30,034 nucleotides of DNA from CAYNWK01 sp964400875. GTDB taxonomy: Bacteria; Chloroflexota; Anaerolineae; Anaerolineales; UBA4823. This document shows, piece after piece, positions 1 through 7,153 of the stretch. How positions within the stretch are numbered: the first letter of the stretch is position 1; the number at the start of each line of letters is the position of its first letter. A program made the translations under genes and the position numbers. The DNA lies in NCBI GenBank assembly GCA_964400875.1, contig CAYNWK010000046.1:1-30034 (forward strand). The letters are read 5' to 3'. The notes beneath the pieces were generated by a model. That model did not search any database. It was not told the origin of the DNA and saw nothing but the letters and a program-made list of their open reading frames with translations.

Positions 1-24
1 TTGCGGCGAGCGTTTCCCAAGATG

Positions 25-45
25 CTCCCCCGCTTTAGCGGGGAG
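25..45 (+). terminator. Stem-loop upstream of the two-component operon
   Basis: CTCCCCCGC and GCGGGGAG pair around a TTTA loop with one bulged C. No T tract follows, so this may be the end of an upstream transcription unit outside the window or simply a leader hairpin. The call is weak. Confidence 0.3.
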
Positions 46-63
46 AGCCGTCACTTCCCTTCG

Positions 64-72
64 TGTTATAGT
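64..72 (+). promoter_or_regulatory. Extended -10 promoter for the response regulator
   Basis: TG-T-TATAGT forms an extended -10 box, which would place the transcription start near position 79. No good -35 box is seen, as is common for extended -10 promoters. The 10-mer GTGTTATAGT recurs at 3191-3200 in front of the hydrolase lipoprotein gene. Confidence 0.5.
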
Positions 73-97
73 ATCGACAAGTTTACGGAACGGAGCG

Positions 98-796
98 ATG
101 ATCGAGCGCGCGCATATGAAAAAAATCCTCGTGGTGGACGACGAAGCCAAGATCGTGCAGATCGCTCGCGATTACCTGGAACACGCCGGTTTTGCGGTCG
201 AGGCGGCCTACGATGGACAGGCCGCGCTGGCCGCGGCGCGAGCCGATAAACCCGATCTGATCGTGCTCGACCTGAGCCTGCCGCGCCTCGACGGGCTCGA
301 CGTCACCCGGGCGCTGCGCAAGCAATCCAACGTGCCGATCATCATGCTGACTGCCCGGGCCGACGAGAGCGACAAGCTGGTTGGCCTGGAGCTGGGCGCG
401 GACGACTACATCACAAAACCGTTCAGCCCAAAGGAGCTGGTCGCCCGGGTGCGCACGGTGCTCAGGCGGGTCGCTTCCATGGAGAGCGGAGCCGAGATCA
501 TCCGCGCTGGGGACCTAGCGCTGGAAGTGCCGCGTATGAAAGCCAGCCTGGGCGGCCGACAGATCGAGCTGACCCCGACCGAATTCCAACTGCTGGCGGT
601 GCTGGCCGCTCAACCCGGAAGGATCTTCACCCGCGCCCAGCTGCTGGAAGCTGTGCACGGGGTCGCATTCGAATCCTACGAGCGAGCTATCGACGCCCAC
701 GTGAAGAACCTGCGCCGCAAGCTCGAGCCCGAGGCGCGCCAGCCCCGCTACATCTTAAGCGTATACGGTGTGGGGTATAAATTTGCCGATGACTAG
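98..796 (+). CDS. OmpR/PhoB-family response regulator
   Basis: This is a DNA-binding response regulator, a receiver domain followed by a winged-helix output domain. Numbering from the internal Met at 116, the acidic pair is D8/D9, the phospho-acceptor is D52 in LIVLDLSLP, T79 lies in MLTAR and K101 in ITKPF. The C-terminal half has the OmpR features LTPTEFQLL, a recognition-helix region AIDAHVKNLRRKLEP and a closing YGVGYKF wing. Two starts are possible. ATG 98 has a weak GGAA 7 nt upstream and sits about 19 nt from the predicted transcription start. ATG 116 gives the canonical MKKILVVDDE beginning but has no Shine-Dalgarno. The gene overlaps the downstream kinase by 8 bp, so the two are translationally coupled. 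The stimulus and regulon cannot be read from the sequence. Confidence 0.93.
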   Translation: MIERAHMKKILVVDDEAKIVQIARDYLEHAGFAVEAAYDGQAALAAARADKPDLIVLDLSLPRLDGLDVTRALRKQSNVPIIMLTARADESDKLVGLELGADDYITKPFSPKELVARVRTVLRRVASMESGAEIIRAGDLALEVPRMKASLGGRQIELTPTEFQLLAVLAAQPGRIFTRAQLLEAVHGVAFESYERAIDAHVKNLRRKLEPEARQPRYILSVYGVGYKFADD

Positions 797-1946
797 ATTT
801 CCCCGGCACAGATATTTCCCGCGCCGCAAGCCGCCGTGGTGGCCTGAGGGGGAAGCCTGGCCGCCGAGCGGGCCGCCCAACCGCCGCTACGAGTATAACC
901 TGCGGGGGCGCTTCTTCCGGCGCATCGGCTGCGCTTTCGTGCTGTTGCTGCTGTTGGGGTTCGGCGGCTTTACCGTGCTGTTCTGGTTGATTGCCAGCGT
1001 TTCAGGCCTGGTGGAGGTCCCCGCCAACGTGCTGGCGGTCATGCGCACGGCCGGGATCGTCTTCGTGTTGTTCGGGCTGGCCAGCCTGATCTTCGGCGGC
1101 CGTGAGCTGCGCCGCACCGCACAGCCCATCGGGGATCTATTGGAAGCTTCGGGGCGTATCGCTGACGGCGATTACGAGGCCCGGGTGGACGAACGCGGCC
1201 CTCGCGAAGTGCGCGCCCTGGCGCGGGCCTTCAATACGATGGCGGCGCGCCTGCAAGCCGACGACCAGCAGCGCCGCGACCTGCTGGCGGATATCTCTCA
1301 CGAGCTGCGCACCCCGATCACGGTAATCCAGGGCCACCTGGAAGGCCTGCTCGACGGGATCTACCCGCCGGACCCGGAGCAAATCGCTGCCATCCTGGAA
1401 GAGACGCAGGTGCTCTCGCGGGTGATCGACGACCTGCGAACGCTCTCCTACGCCGAGAGCGGCGTGCTGTCGTTACAGCGGGAGCTCACCGACCTGGGAG
1501 CCCTGGTCGAGGAGAGCGCGGCGGCTTTTAAAGTCCAGGCCGGCGCCGCCGGGGTTGAGGTGAACGCGGCGATCGACCCTGGGCTGCCGCTAATCGAGAT
1601 CGACCCCGCCCGGGTGCGCGAGGTTCTATCCAACTTGCTGGCCAACGCGCTGCGCTATACGCCGGCAGGCGGCCAAATCGAGCTGCGCTGCAGCCTGGAA
1701 GCAGGGGGTGGAAACGTGCAGATCTCCGTGCGCGACACGGGCGCGGGCATCTCGGCGGATGACCTGCCGCATATCTTCGAACGGTTCTACAAGACGGCCG
1801 ATTCATCGGGCACCGGCTTAGGGCTGGCCATCGCCAGGAGCCTGGTCGCCGCCCATGGGGGAGCAATCAGCGCCCAAAGCGAAGCCGGAGTGAGGACGAC
1901 GATACGTTTCACGCTGCCGGTGAGCGGGCCGGGCGAGCTTATCTAG
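789..1946 (+). CDS. Membrane sensor histidine kinase (HAMP-HisKA-HATPase)
   Basis: This is a 385-aa sensor kinase, partner of the preceding response regulator. An unusually Pro/Trp/Arg-rich cytoplasmic N-terminus (about residues 1-43) is followed by two membrane helices (about 47-75 and 85-104) with only a very short loop between them. A large periplasmic sensor domain is therefore absent, and signal input is likely intramembrane or through the HAMP region (about 105-160). The phospho-accepting His171 lies in ISHELRTP. The ATPase domain shows the N box (SNLLANALRY, N286), G1 (DTGAG, D316), the F box (FERFYK) and G2 (GTGLGLAIA). The start at 789 overlaps the regulator stop, and a GTG in frame at 768 is less likely. 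The stop codon abuts the stop of the convergent hydrolase gene with no gap. Confidence 0.93.
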   Translation: MTRFPRHRYFPRRKPPWWPEGEAWPPSGPPNRRYEYNLRGRFFRRIGCAFVLLLLLGFGGFTVLFWLIASVSGLVEVPANVLAVMRTAGIVFVLFGLASLIFGGRELRRTAQPIGDLLEASGRIADGDYEARVDERGPREVRALARAFNTMAARLQADDQQRRDLLADISHELRTPITVIQGHLEGLLDGIYPPDPEQIAAILEETQVLSRVIDDLRTLSYAESGVLSLQRELTDLGALVEESAAAFKVQAGAAGVEVNAAIDPGLPLIEIDPARVREVLSNLLANALRYTPAGGQIELRCSLEAGGGNVQISVRDTGAGISADDLPHIFERFYKTADSSGTGLGLAIARSLVAAHGGAISAQSEAGVRTTIRFTLPVSGPGELI

Positions 1947-2966
1947 CTAGACGTATTTCCCAAACCAGGCCAGCGCCCGCTGCCAGGCGTCCCGGGCGGC
2001 CTCGGGATTATAGCGCGAGCCGGTATCGTTGAAGAAGGCGTGACCGGCGTCGGGGTAGATCCTCTTTTCGAAAATCTTGCCGTTTTGCTGCATGGCTTCT
2101 TCGATGGCCGGGATTCCCTGGTTGATGCGGCTATCCTGCTCGCCGTAGATCGCCAGCACGGCAGCGTTGATCTGGGGCACCGCTTCGAGCGAGGGGTGCG
2201 GGCCGTAGAACGGCACGGCGGCGTCCAGTTCCGGCATCTGGGTAGCGGCGCGCCAGGTGACCCCACCGCCAAAGCAGAAACCGATCATCCCAACCCGGTC
2301 GGCGTCGGCGAAAGGCTGATCCTGAAGGTAGCGCCAACCGCTCACGAAATCCTGCACGAACTGGTCGGGCGGGGCGCTGCCCAACGCGCCGGGCACCTGG
2401 TCCGAGCCCAGGGCGGCGCTGCCTCCCTGGCGGGAAAGCAAGTCAACAGCCAGAGCTACGTATCCGGCCCTGGCAAAGCGGCGGGCGACGTCCTCGATGT
2501 GGCTGGTCAGCCCGCGGTTCTCGTGGCAAACCAAGATGACCGGGAAGGTCCCCTCTCCGGCAGGCTGAGCCAGGTAGGCCTGCACGACGGCGCCGTCTTC
2601 ACTGGTGAACTCGACCGGTCCGGCCTGAATAGCGGGATCGTCGGGGGATACCGTGCCGTGCGCCGGGGAAGCGCCGGCAGGTTCGGCCGCTTCGCTGAGC
2701 GCCTCGGTGGCGGTGGGCTGTGGTTCGGTGGGAGCGATTTCGCTAGTCGTCGGGACAGCGGTGTCAGTGACCTTCGGGGGGGCAGACTGGGATGCGGCGC
2801 CGGGTGTATTTTCCAGAGGCGGTGCGCAGGCCGCCAGGATGGTGTTGGCAAGCACCAGGCTGCCGGTCACCGAAGCGATCAACTTGAGCGCCTCGCGACG
2901 AGAGAGCCGTCCTTCTTCGTACTCTTCGGCGAACTCGCCGGCCAGGTAGCATTGAAATACGTTCAT
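1947..2966 (-). CDS. Dienelactone hydrolase family lipoprotein
   Basis: This is a 339-aa exported alpha/beta hydrolase of the dienelactone hydrolase (DLH) family. The N-terminus has a twin-arginine-like SRREALK (residues 22-28), a hydrophobic stretch and a lipobox ending in LAAC (C47), followed by a Thr/Pro/Ala-rich linker to about residue 110. That pattern suggests a Tat-exported, lipid-anchored enzyme outside the membrane. The DLH triad is visible as Cys231 (GFCFGGG), Asp278 (YGEQDSR) and His309 (AGHAF), and E149 in CHENRG matches the family's conserved glutamate. The start at 2966 is chosen because AGGAGG lies 7 nt upstream; an in-frame extension to 3080 has no such signal. The natural substrate is unknown, and many DLH-fold proteins act on esters other than dienelactone. 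Confidence 0.88.
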   Translation of the reverse strand: MNVFQCYLAGEFAEEYEEGRLSRREALKLIASVTGSLVLANTILAACAPPLENTPGAASQSAPPKVTDTAVPTTSEIAPTEPQPTATEALSEAAEPAGASPAHGTVSPDDPAIQAGPVEFTSEDGAVVQAYLAQPAGEGTFPVILVCHENRGLTSHIEDVARRFARAGYVALAVDLLSRQGGSAALGSDQVPGALGSAPPDQFVQDFVSGWRYLQDQPFADADRVGMIGFCFGGGVTWRAATQMPELDAAVPFYGPHPSLEAVPQINAAVLAIYGEQDSRINQGIPAIEEAMQQNGKIFEKRIYPDAGHAFFNDTGSRYNPEAARDAWQRALAWFGKYV

Positions 2967-3191
2967 TCCAGACCTCCTATTCGTTTTCATTTCGGGGGAA
3001 TGCAGACCAAAACCGTCCGAATTACAATCATACCCGGCGCTGAAATTCTGTTCGATGAGAGGAACATTAGGCTTGAGCATTCCCCTGATCTCCCGCAGCC
3101 TGTCGGTTTAATCAGTCGAAAAGGCCGGCGAACCGCAGTATTTCTCTCAACTTTTTTTTAATCGTTTAAAAGCCATTCGGAAGTTTCTTTG

Positions 3192-3200
3192 TGTTATAGT
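3192..3200 (+). promoter_or_regulatory. Extended -10 promoter for the hydrolase lipoprotein
   Basis: TG-T-TATAGT would start transcription near 3207. A potential GTG start at 3199 lies inside this box, which is a strong reason to use the ATG at 3232 instead. The 10-mer matches the one at 63-72. Confidence 0.6.
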
Positions 3201-3231
3201 GAAAACCCGATTCTTGTTAAAGGTGCCCACT

Positions 3232-4371
3232 ATGCGCGTACCCGACCGTTTATCCCTATACTGGTTGTCTTTGATCGTCCTGGCGCTCGGCCTGGCTTCC
3301 TGCGGCCGGGTGAACCCCGGCGAGGATGCAAACATCCTGGCCGAGATCGCGCCCGCCGAAGCCACCACCACGCCCTCCCCAACAACCGAAATCTCCGCTA
3401 CACCCACGCTGACCGCCACCCTCGAGCCCAGCCCAACCCCGACGATCACGCCCACCCCCACGCTCACACCGCACCCGATGAGCATCCCGGCCCTGCGCCA
3501 GATGGGCTTCCCGGGCAGTGAGATCGTCATCGAGGAACAGCTCACCAATGGGCCCAACTACTTCCGCTATTACGCCTACTACCTCTCGGAGGGGTTGAAG
3601 ATCTACGCCCTGCTGACCGTGCCGTACAGCGACCCGCCGGAGGGCGGCTACCCGGCGATCGTCTTCAACCACGGCTATATTCCGCCCGAGATCTACCGCA
3701 CCACTGAGCGCTACATCGCCTACGTCGACTCCCTGGCCAGCAGCGGCTACGTGGTCTTCCGCATTGACTACCGCGGCAACGACCGCTCGGAAGGCACGCC
3801 CAGCGGCGCTTACGGGGACCCGGGCTACACCATCGACGTGATGAACGCGGTGACCTCGCTGCAAAACTACCCCGAAGTCAACCCGGAGAAGATCGGCATG
3901 TGGGGACATTCGATGGGCGGTTTCCTGACCTTGCGCGCCATGGTGATCTCGAACCAGGTCAAAGCCGGGGTAATCTGGGCCGGCGTGGTGGGCTCGTATT
4001 CCGACCTGTTCTGCTGCTGGCGGCGCGGCGACCGGCCGACCTCAACGCCGGACCCCGATCCTTCGAGCTCCCGCCGCTGGCGCTCGAGCTGGGTGAGCCA
4101 GTTCGGCTCCCCAGAGGACAACCCCGAGTTCTGGGATTCCCTCTCGGCCAACACCTACCTGGACGATATCTCCGGACCGGTGCAGCTGCACCACGGCACC
4201 GCCGACGAGAGCGTACCGCTGGAATTTTCCGAGACCCTGTACCAGCAGCTGCAAGATCTCGGCAAGCCGGTCGAGCTCTATACCTACGAGGGCGACAACC
4301 ATAATATCTCCAACCTGTTCAGCCTGGCGATGACCCGCACGATCGAGTTCTACGATCGCTATCTAAAATAA
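3232..4371 (+). CDS. Alpha/beta hydrolase (S9 peptidase-like) lipoprotein
   Basis: This is a 379-aa lipid-anchored hydrolase. A signal peptide ends in a lipobox LASC (C24), then a Thr/Pro-rich linker of TPT repeats runs to about residue 82. The catalytic domain resembles the prolyl-oligopeptidase/S9 and acyl-peptide-hydrolase clan. It has NHGY for the oxyanion hole, nucleophile Ser227 in GHSMGG, Asp325 in HGTADESVP and His357 in EGDNHN. An insertion with CCWRRGDRP and a Ser/Arg-rich segment (about 261-287) lies between the nucleophile and the acid and probably forms part of the lid. ATG 3232 has AAAGGTG just upstream and lies about 25 nt after the predicted transcription start. Whether it cleaves peptides or esters cannot be decided from sequence. 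It appears to be transcribed alone. Confidence 0.88.
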   Translation: MRVPDRLSLYWLSLIVLALGLASCGRVNPGEDANILAEIAPAEATTTPSPTTEISATPTLTATLEPSPTPTITPTPTLTPHPMSIPALRQMGFPGSEIVIEEQLTNGPNYFRYYAYYLSEGLKIYALLTVPYSDPPEGGYPAIVFNHGYIPPEIYRTTERYIAYVDSLASSGYVVFRIDYRGNDRSEGTPSGAYGDPGYTIDVMNAVTSLQNYPEVNPEKIGMWGHSMGGFLTLRAMVISNQVKAGVIWAGVVGSYSDLFCCWRRGDRPTSTPDPDPSSSRRWRSSWVSQFGSPEDNPEFWDSLSANTYLDDISGPVQLHHGTADESVPLEFSETLYQQLQDLGKPVELYTYEGDNHNISNLFSLAMTRTIEFYDRYLK

Positions 4372-4637
4372 CGTAGATTCGGGTTTAGCCAAACTAAGCG
4401 CACCGTGCGCGTGATGGCTGGGGGATCAGCGACCGAACCAATCTCAACATAACAAGAGCTGTCGCTGGGATGAGCGTTCTTCACGACGAAACAAACTTTC
4501 CTCCATAATGCGGGGGATTGCCACGCCCGCCAAAGAACGGTGGGTTTGCAACGACAATCAGACCTATAAAAGACGGATTTGGACCAATATTAGAGTATTG
4601 TAAGAATTAGGCACAGCCCATTTCCGGGGCTCACAAC

Positions 4638-4646
4638 TGGTATAAT
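4638..4646 (+). promoter_or_regulatory. Extended -10 promoter for mgsA
   Basis: TG-G-TATAAT is a consensus extended -10 box. Transcription would start near 4653 and leave a leader of about 172 nt before mgsA. No good -35 box is present at 16-18 bp. Confidence 0.6.
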
Positions 4647-4652
4647 GTGCGT

Positions 4653-4824
4653 CTCTCCTCACTTACAGGGCCGTTCGCGCGCCCAACCCCCCGTTTAACC
4701 AACTCAACTTAAACGAGTGCAAAAACGTCCGGATGCGGACCTGCGCGGCCATCCTCGGGCAAGACGAAAAAAATTATCTTGCCAGGACTGGAAACTAAAA
4801 GGTGGGGAGCAAAGGAGATAACCA
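4653..4824 (+). promoter_or_regulatory. Structured 5' leader of mgsA
   Basis: Three perfect inverted repeats follow one another: CGTTTAA/TTAAACG (4692-4698 with 4709-4715), GTCCG/CGGAC (4729-4733 with 4738-4742) and GGCAAGA/TCTTGCC (4758-4764 with 4777-4783, A-rich loop). GGCCG at 4669-4673 and CGGCC at 4746-4750 could close the first two in a long-range stem. The ribosome binding site AAAGGAG lies 7-10 nt before ATG 4825. The layout resembles a cis-regulatory RNA, but it matches no riboswitch class I recognise. Confidence 0.35.
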
Positions 4825-5397
4825 ATGAACGACAATTTTGACACGTTACCGGAAGATGGTGAAATCCAGCCCACTCCGGAGTTAAACCAGGACAGCCAGG
4901 ATTCCGGTCAGGGATCCGATCAGGGATTCGGTATTCGTAAACGGATCGCCCTGGTAGCGCACGATAACAAGAAAGCCGACCTGTTCGAATGGGTGCACTA
5001 CAACCGGGACCTGTTGATGCAGCACGAGCTGTACGCGACCGGCACGACAGGCCGGCTGTTGAGCGAGGCCTTGGAAGCGCCGGTGGTCTGCTTGCAAAGC
5101 GGCCCGCTCGGCGGCGACCAGCAGATCGGCGCACGCATCGCCGATGGCTGCATCGACCTGCTGATCTTCTTCTGGGATCCGCTTTCTCCCCAACCCCACG
5201 ATACGGACGTCAAGGCCTTGCTGCGCGTCGCCGTGGTGTGGAATATCCCGGTGGCATGCGACCGGGCGACCGCCGATTACCTGATTTCCTCGCCGCTGAT
5301 GGACGGTCAGTACGAGCGCGCCCTGCCGGACTACGACGTTTACCGGGAACGCTTAACGGCGGAAGTGCCCGGGATGGCCTTTGCCGGCGACAGCTGA
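4825..5397 (+). CDS. mgsA: Methylglyoxal synthase
   Basis: Converts dihydroxyacetone phosphate to methylglyoxal and phosphate, a cytoplasmic glycolytic bypass used under phosphate limitation or sugar-phosphate stress. Residues about 38-190 follow the family closely: IALVAHDNKK (H46), YATGTTGRLL, the catalytic GPLGGDQQIGA (D98), FFWDPL, PHDTDVKALLR (H125) and VVWNIPVACDRATADYLI. An N-terminal extension of about 36 residues, acidic and Gln/Asp/Ser-rich, is absent from the E. coli enzyme (about 152 aa) and is probably disordered. ATG 4825 follows a clear AAAGGAG. The gene has its own promoter, a structured leader and a terminator, so it is a single-gene unit. Confidence 0.95.
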   Translation: MNDNFDTLPEDGEIQPTPELNQDSQDSGQGSDQGFGIRKRIALVAHDNKKADLFEWVHYNRDLLMQHELYATGTTGRLLSEALEAPVVCLQSGPLGGDQQIGARIADGCIDLLIFFWDPLSPQPHDTDVKALLRVAVVWNIPVACDRATADYLISSPLMDGQYERALPDYDVYRERLTAEVPGMAFAGDS

Positions 5398-5467
5398 GCA
5401 GTTCAAGCCAGCACAGCGCCGGCCCGGACCGCGATAGCTTACCCAGACAACTGCATACGATCGATGG

Positions 5468-5496
5468 AATCCGGCGCGCTGACGCCGGATTTTTGT
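5468..5496 (+). terminator. Rho-independent terminator after mgsA
   Basis: AATCCGGCG and CGCCGGATT form a perfect 9-bp stem with a 6-nt loop, followed directly by a T-rich run. A textbook intrinsic terminator. Confidence 0.9.
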
Positions 5497-5514
5497 TACT
5501 CACAACTTCCACTC

Positions 5515-5543
5515 TTGACAAACCGGTGATTCCCAACTATAGT
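5515..5543 (+). promoter_or_regulatory. Sigma70-type promoter of the ArsR operon
   Basis: A perfect TTGACA (5515-5520) and TATAGT (5538-5543) are separated by exactly 17 bp. Transcription would start around 5550-5551, at the ATG of the regulator itself, so the mRNA is probably leaderless. Confidence 0.8.
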
Positions 5544-5562
5544 TAACCATATGGTTAACTAT
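5539..5562. promoter_or_regulatory. Perfect 24-bp palindrome, probable ArsR autoregulatory operator
   Basis: The half-site ATAGTTAACCAT (5539-5550) is followed without a gap by its exact reverse complement (5551-5562). The palindrome covers most of the -10 box, the predicted transcription start and the first four codons of the regulator. A bound repressor dimer would block polymerase, which is the usual ArsR-family arrangement. That this repressor binds it is inference. Confidence 0.75.
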
Positions 5563-5898
5563 TCAGTCGATATGTTGGATGTGACCTTCGCCGCGCTGAC
5601 CAGCCCGATCCGCCGCGGCATGTTGGAGCGCCTGTCACGCGGCTGGGCGACGGTTGGCGAGCTGGCCGAGCCATACGACGTCTCGCCACCAGCCATCTCC
5701 AAGCACCTGCGCGTGCTGGAAAAAGCCGGGCTGGTCGAGCGGCGGGTGCGCGGCCGGGTGCATTACTGCCGCCTGGTGCCCCAGCCTATGGAGGACGCCG
5801 CGGCATACCTCGATTTTTACAGGCAGTTCTGGCAGGCCCAGTTCCAATCCCTGGCCGATTTCCTGGCCCAGAAACCTGACCAGCCCGGGGAGGCATAA
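5551..5898 (+). CDS. ArsR-family winged-helix transcriptional regulator
   Basis: This 115-aa regulator resembles the ArsR/SmtB proteins that pair with SRPBCC (AHSA1) proteins. The winged helix is clear: LTSPIRRGMLERLSRG, VGELAEPYDVSPPAISKHLRVLEKAGLV as the helix-turn-helix, and VRGRVHYCRL as the wing. No CXC metal-binding motif is seen in the recognition helix, so metal sensing is unlikely. There is no Shine-Dalgarno before ATG 5551, and the promoter predicts transcription starting at that codon, consistent with leaderless translation. An alternative ATG at 5572 also lacks a ribosome binding site. The stop is 1 nt from the next gene, whose ribosome binding site lies inside the end of this one, so the two are co-translated. 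Confidence 0.9.
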   Translation: MVNYSVDMLDVTFAALTSPIRRGMLERLSRGWATVGELAEPYDVSPPAISKHLRVLEKAGLVERRVRGRVHYCRLVPQPMEDAAAYLDFYRQFWQAQFQSLADFLAQKPDQPGEA

Positions 5899-5899
5899 G

Positions 5900-6358
5900 A
5901 TGTTCGAACAAACCTTCAACGCTACCAGCCTGGAGCTGAAATACATGCTCGACGCGCCGCGCGAGCGCGTCTGGCGCGCCTGGACGGACCCGGCGGCGCT
6001 CAAGCAGTGGTTCCGCACCGCGCCGGAATTCACCACCCCGCTCGCGGAGGTGGACCTGCGCATTGGCGGGCGCTACCGCTTGGGGATGCAGCCGCCCGAT
6101 TCGGACGAGATAAATATCGCCACCGGCATATATCAAGAGATCCGGCCCCCGGAGAAGCTGGTCTTCACCTGGAGCTGGGAAGGTTCGGAGGAACCGGAAA
6201 CGTTGGTGACGGTGGAACTCCGCTCCATGGGATCGCAGACCGAAGTAACCCTGCGGCACACAGGCTTTGAAGCGGTCGAAGCCCGCGACCTGCACGCCAG
6301 CGGCTGGCAGGGCTGCCTGACCCAGCTGGCGGCATACGCAGTAGAAGAGGAGGTGTGA
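5900..6358 (+). CDS. SRPBCC (AHSA1-like) domain protein 1
   Basis: This is a 152-aa START/SRPBCC-fold protein of the type related to the Aha1 C-terminal domain, which forms a hydrophobic ligand cavity. Recognisable segments are the N-terminal strand, DAPRERVWRAWTDPAALKQWF, DLRIGGRYRLGM, IRPPEKLVFTWSWEG, TLVTVELRS, TEVTLRHTGF and a C-terminal helix GWQGCLTQLAAYA. ATG 5900 is set by GGGGAGG about 6 nt upstream, and the open frame upstream of it is only a shadow of the ArsR gene. Genes of this type are commonly paired with an ArsR regulator, as here, but the ligand is unknown. The second paralogue follows directly. Confidence 0.88.
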   Translation: MFEQTFNATSLELKYMLDAPRERVWRAWTDPAALKQWFRTAPEFTTPLAEVDLRIGGRYRLGMQPPDSDEINIATGIYQEIRPPEKLVFTWSWEGSEEPETLVTVELRSMGSQTEVTLRHTGFEAVEARDLHASGWQGCLTQLAAYAVEEEV

Positions 6359-6415
6359 GGGGATTCTTAAGGTTTGGATTCGTCAACCCTATTCGCGAGA
6401 GGAGGCAACACAACA

Positions 6416-6877
6416 ATGGGCGAAAATCACACCGTCCACCAACACATAACCGTTCAGGCCCCGGCGGACGAGGTTTACCAGGCGCTGACCGAGGCCGATA
6501 AGCTCGAGGGCTGGTTCCCTTCACAGGTCAGGTCCGACCCGCGCCAGGGCGGCAGCTACCGGTTTGAGTTCCAGTACCCGGAGGAGGGCAAAGGGGGCAC
6601 CCAGGAGGGCAAATACCTGGCGGTCGAACCGGGCCAACAGGTGAGCTACACCTGGAACGCCGGCGGCAACGAGACCCGGGTGGTATTCACGCTAACGCCG
6701 CTCGGCGAGAAGACCGAGGTAGACCTGCAGCACACCGGCTTTGGCAGCAGCCCGGAGGCTGAAAAAGTGCGCGATATGCACGGGGACGTCTGGAACGCCT
6801 ACATGACCAACTTGAAATCTTACCTGGAGACCGGAGAAGACAAACGGACCGCCATGTTGGGGCAAATCACAAGGTAA
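6416..6877 (+). CDS. SRPBCC (AHSA1-like) domain protein 2
   Basis: This 153-aa SRPBCC-fold protein is a diverged relative of its upstream neighbour. Shared landmarks are the N-terminal strand ITVQAPADEVYQAL, ADKLEGWFP, QGGSYRFEF, VEPGQQVSYTW, ETRVVFTLTP, TEVDLQHTGF and a final helix MTNLKSYLE. ATG 6416 is chosen because AGAGGAGG lies about 10 nt upstream; an in-frame TTG at 6374 has no such signal. The gap to the first paralogue is 57 bp with no promoter seen, so it is likely the third gene of the ArsR operon. The operon ends in a strong terminator. Function beyond binding a hydrophobic ligand is unknown. Confidence 0.87.
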   Translation: MGENHTVHQHITVQAPADEVYQALTEADKLEGWFPSQVRSDPRQGGSYRFEFQYPEEGKGGTQEGKYLAVEPGQQVSYTWNAGGNETRVVFTLTPLGEKTEVDLQHTGFGSSPEAEKVRDMHGDVWNAYMTNLKSYLETGEDKRTAMLGQITR

Positions 6878-6916
6878 GCAGAATCCCGGGAAACCAATCC
6901 CGGATCTCCCACTCAC

Positions 6917-6945
6917 AACCCGGAGGTGACGCTCCGGGTTTTTTT
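6917..6945 (+). terminator. Rho-independent terminator after the ArsR-SRPBCC operon
   Basis: AACCCGGAG and CTCCGGGTT form a perfect 9-bp stem with a 6-nt loop and then a T run. It closes the three-gene unit. Confidence 0.9.
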
Positions 6946-7009
6946 GCCTTAATGGGGCGGTCCGGCTTAATCGTACCACCAATCTGCTGTCGAAGATTTT
7001 AACAACAAG

Positions 7010-7095
7010 AGTTACGCAGTTCGCCAGTGGTGGCAGGGTGTTTGGGCGGGCGAAGACCGCCCAAACACCCTCTTCCCTCACCCAAGTGCGTAAGT
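7010..7095. mobile_element. MITE-like palindromic element, about 86 bp
   Basis: The ends AGTTACGCAGTT (7010-7021) and AAGTGCGTAAGT (7084-7095) are inverted repeats matching at 10 of 12 positions. Exactly at the centre is a perfect 14-bp stem (7036-7049 with 7057-7070) around a 7-nt loop. No coding capacity and no clear target-site duplication are seen. The layout fits a miniature inverted-repeat element, but a single copy cannot prove mobility. Confidence 0.45.
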
Positions 7096-7153
7096 CCTAA
7101 ACTATAGGAGCTACGCAGCACCCCGGGAGGAATGGGGAACCAATCGAACGGGT

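Larger units (their letters stand above)
4372..4824. other. 453-bp intergenic region with inverted repeats and the mgsA leader
   Basis: No ORF is credible here. Just after the hydrolase stop there is GCGCAC-C-GTGCGC (4398-4410) and then CAGCGAC (4427-4433) paired with GTCGCTG (4461-4467); neither is followed by a T tract. Positions 4468-4630 show nothing convincing. A promoter at 4638-4646 opens a structured leader of about 170 nt described separately. Confidence 0.6.

Noticed and set aside
2040..3161. A 373-codon open frame on the plus strand opposite the dienelactone hydrolase gene
   Set aside because: It is an antisense shadow in GC-rich DNA; it has no recognisable domain, while the minus strand has a complete catalytic triad and a good ribosome binding site.
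4398..4467. Inverted repeats after the hydrolase gene as an intrinsic terminator or tRNA
   Set aside because: No T tract follows either repeat and no cloverleaf can be drawn.
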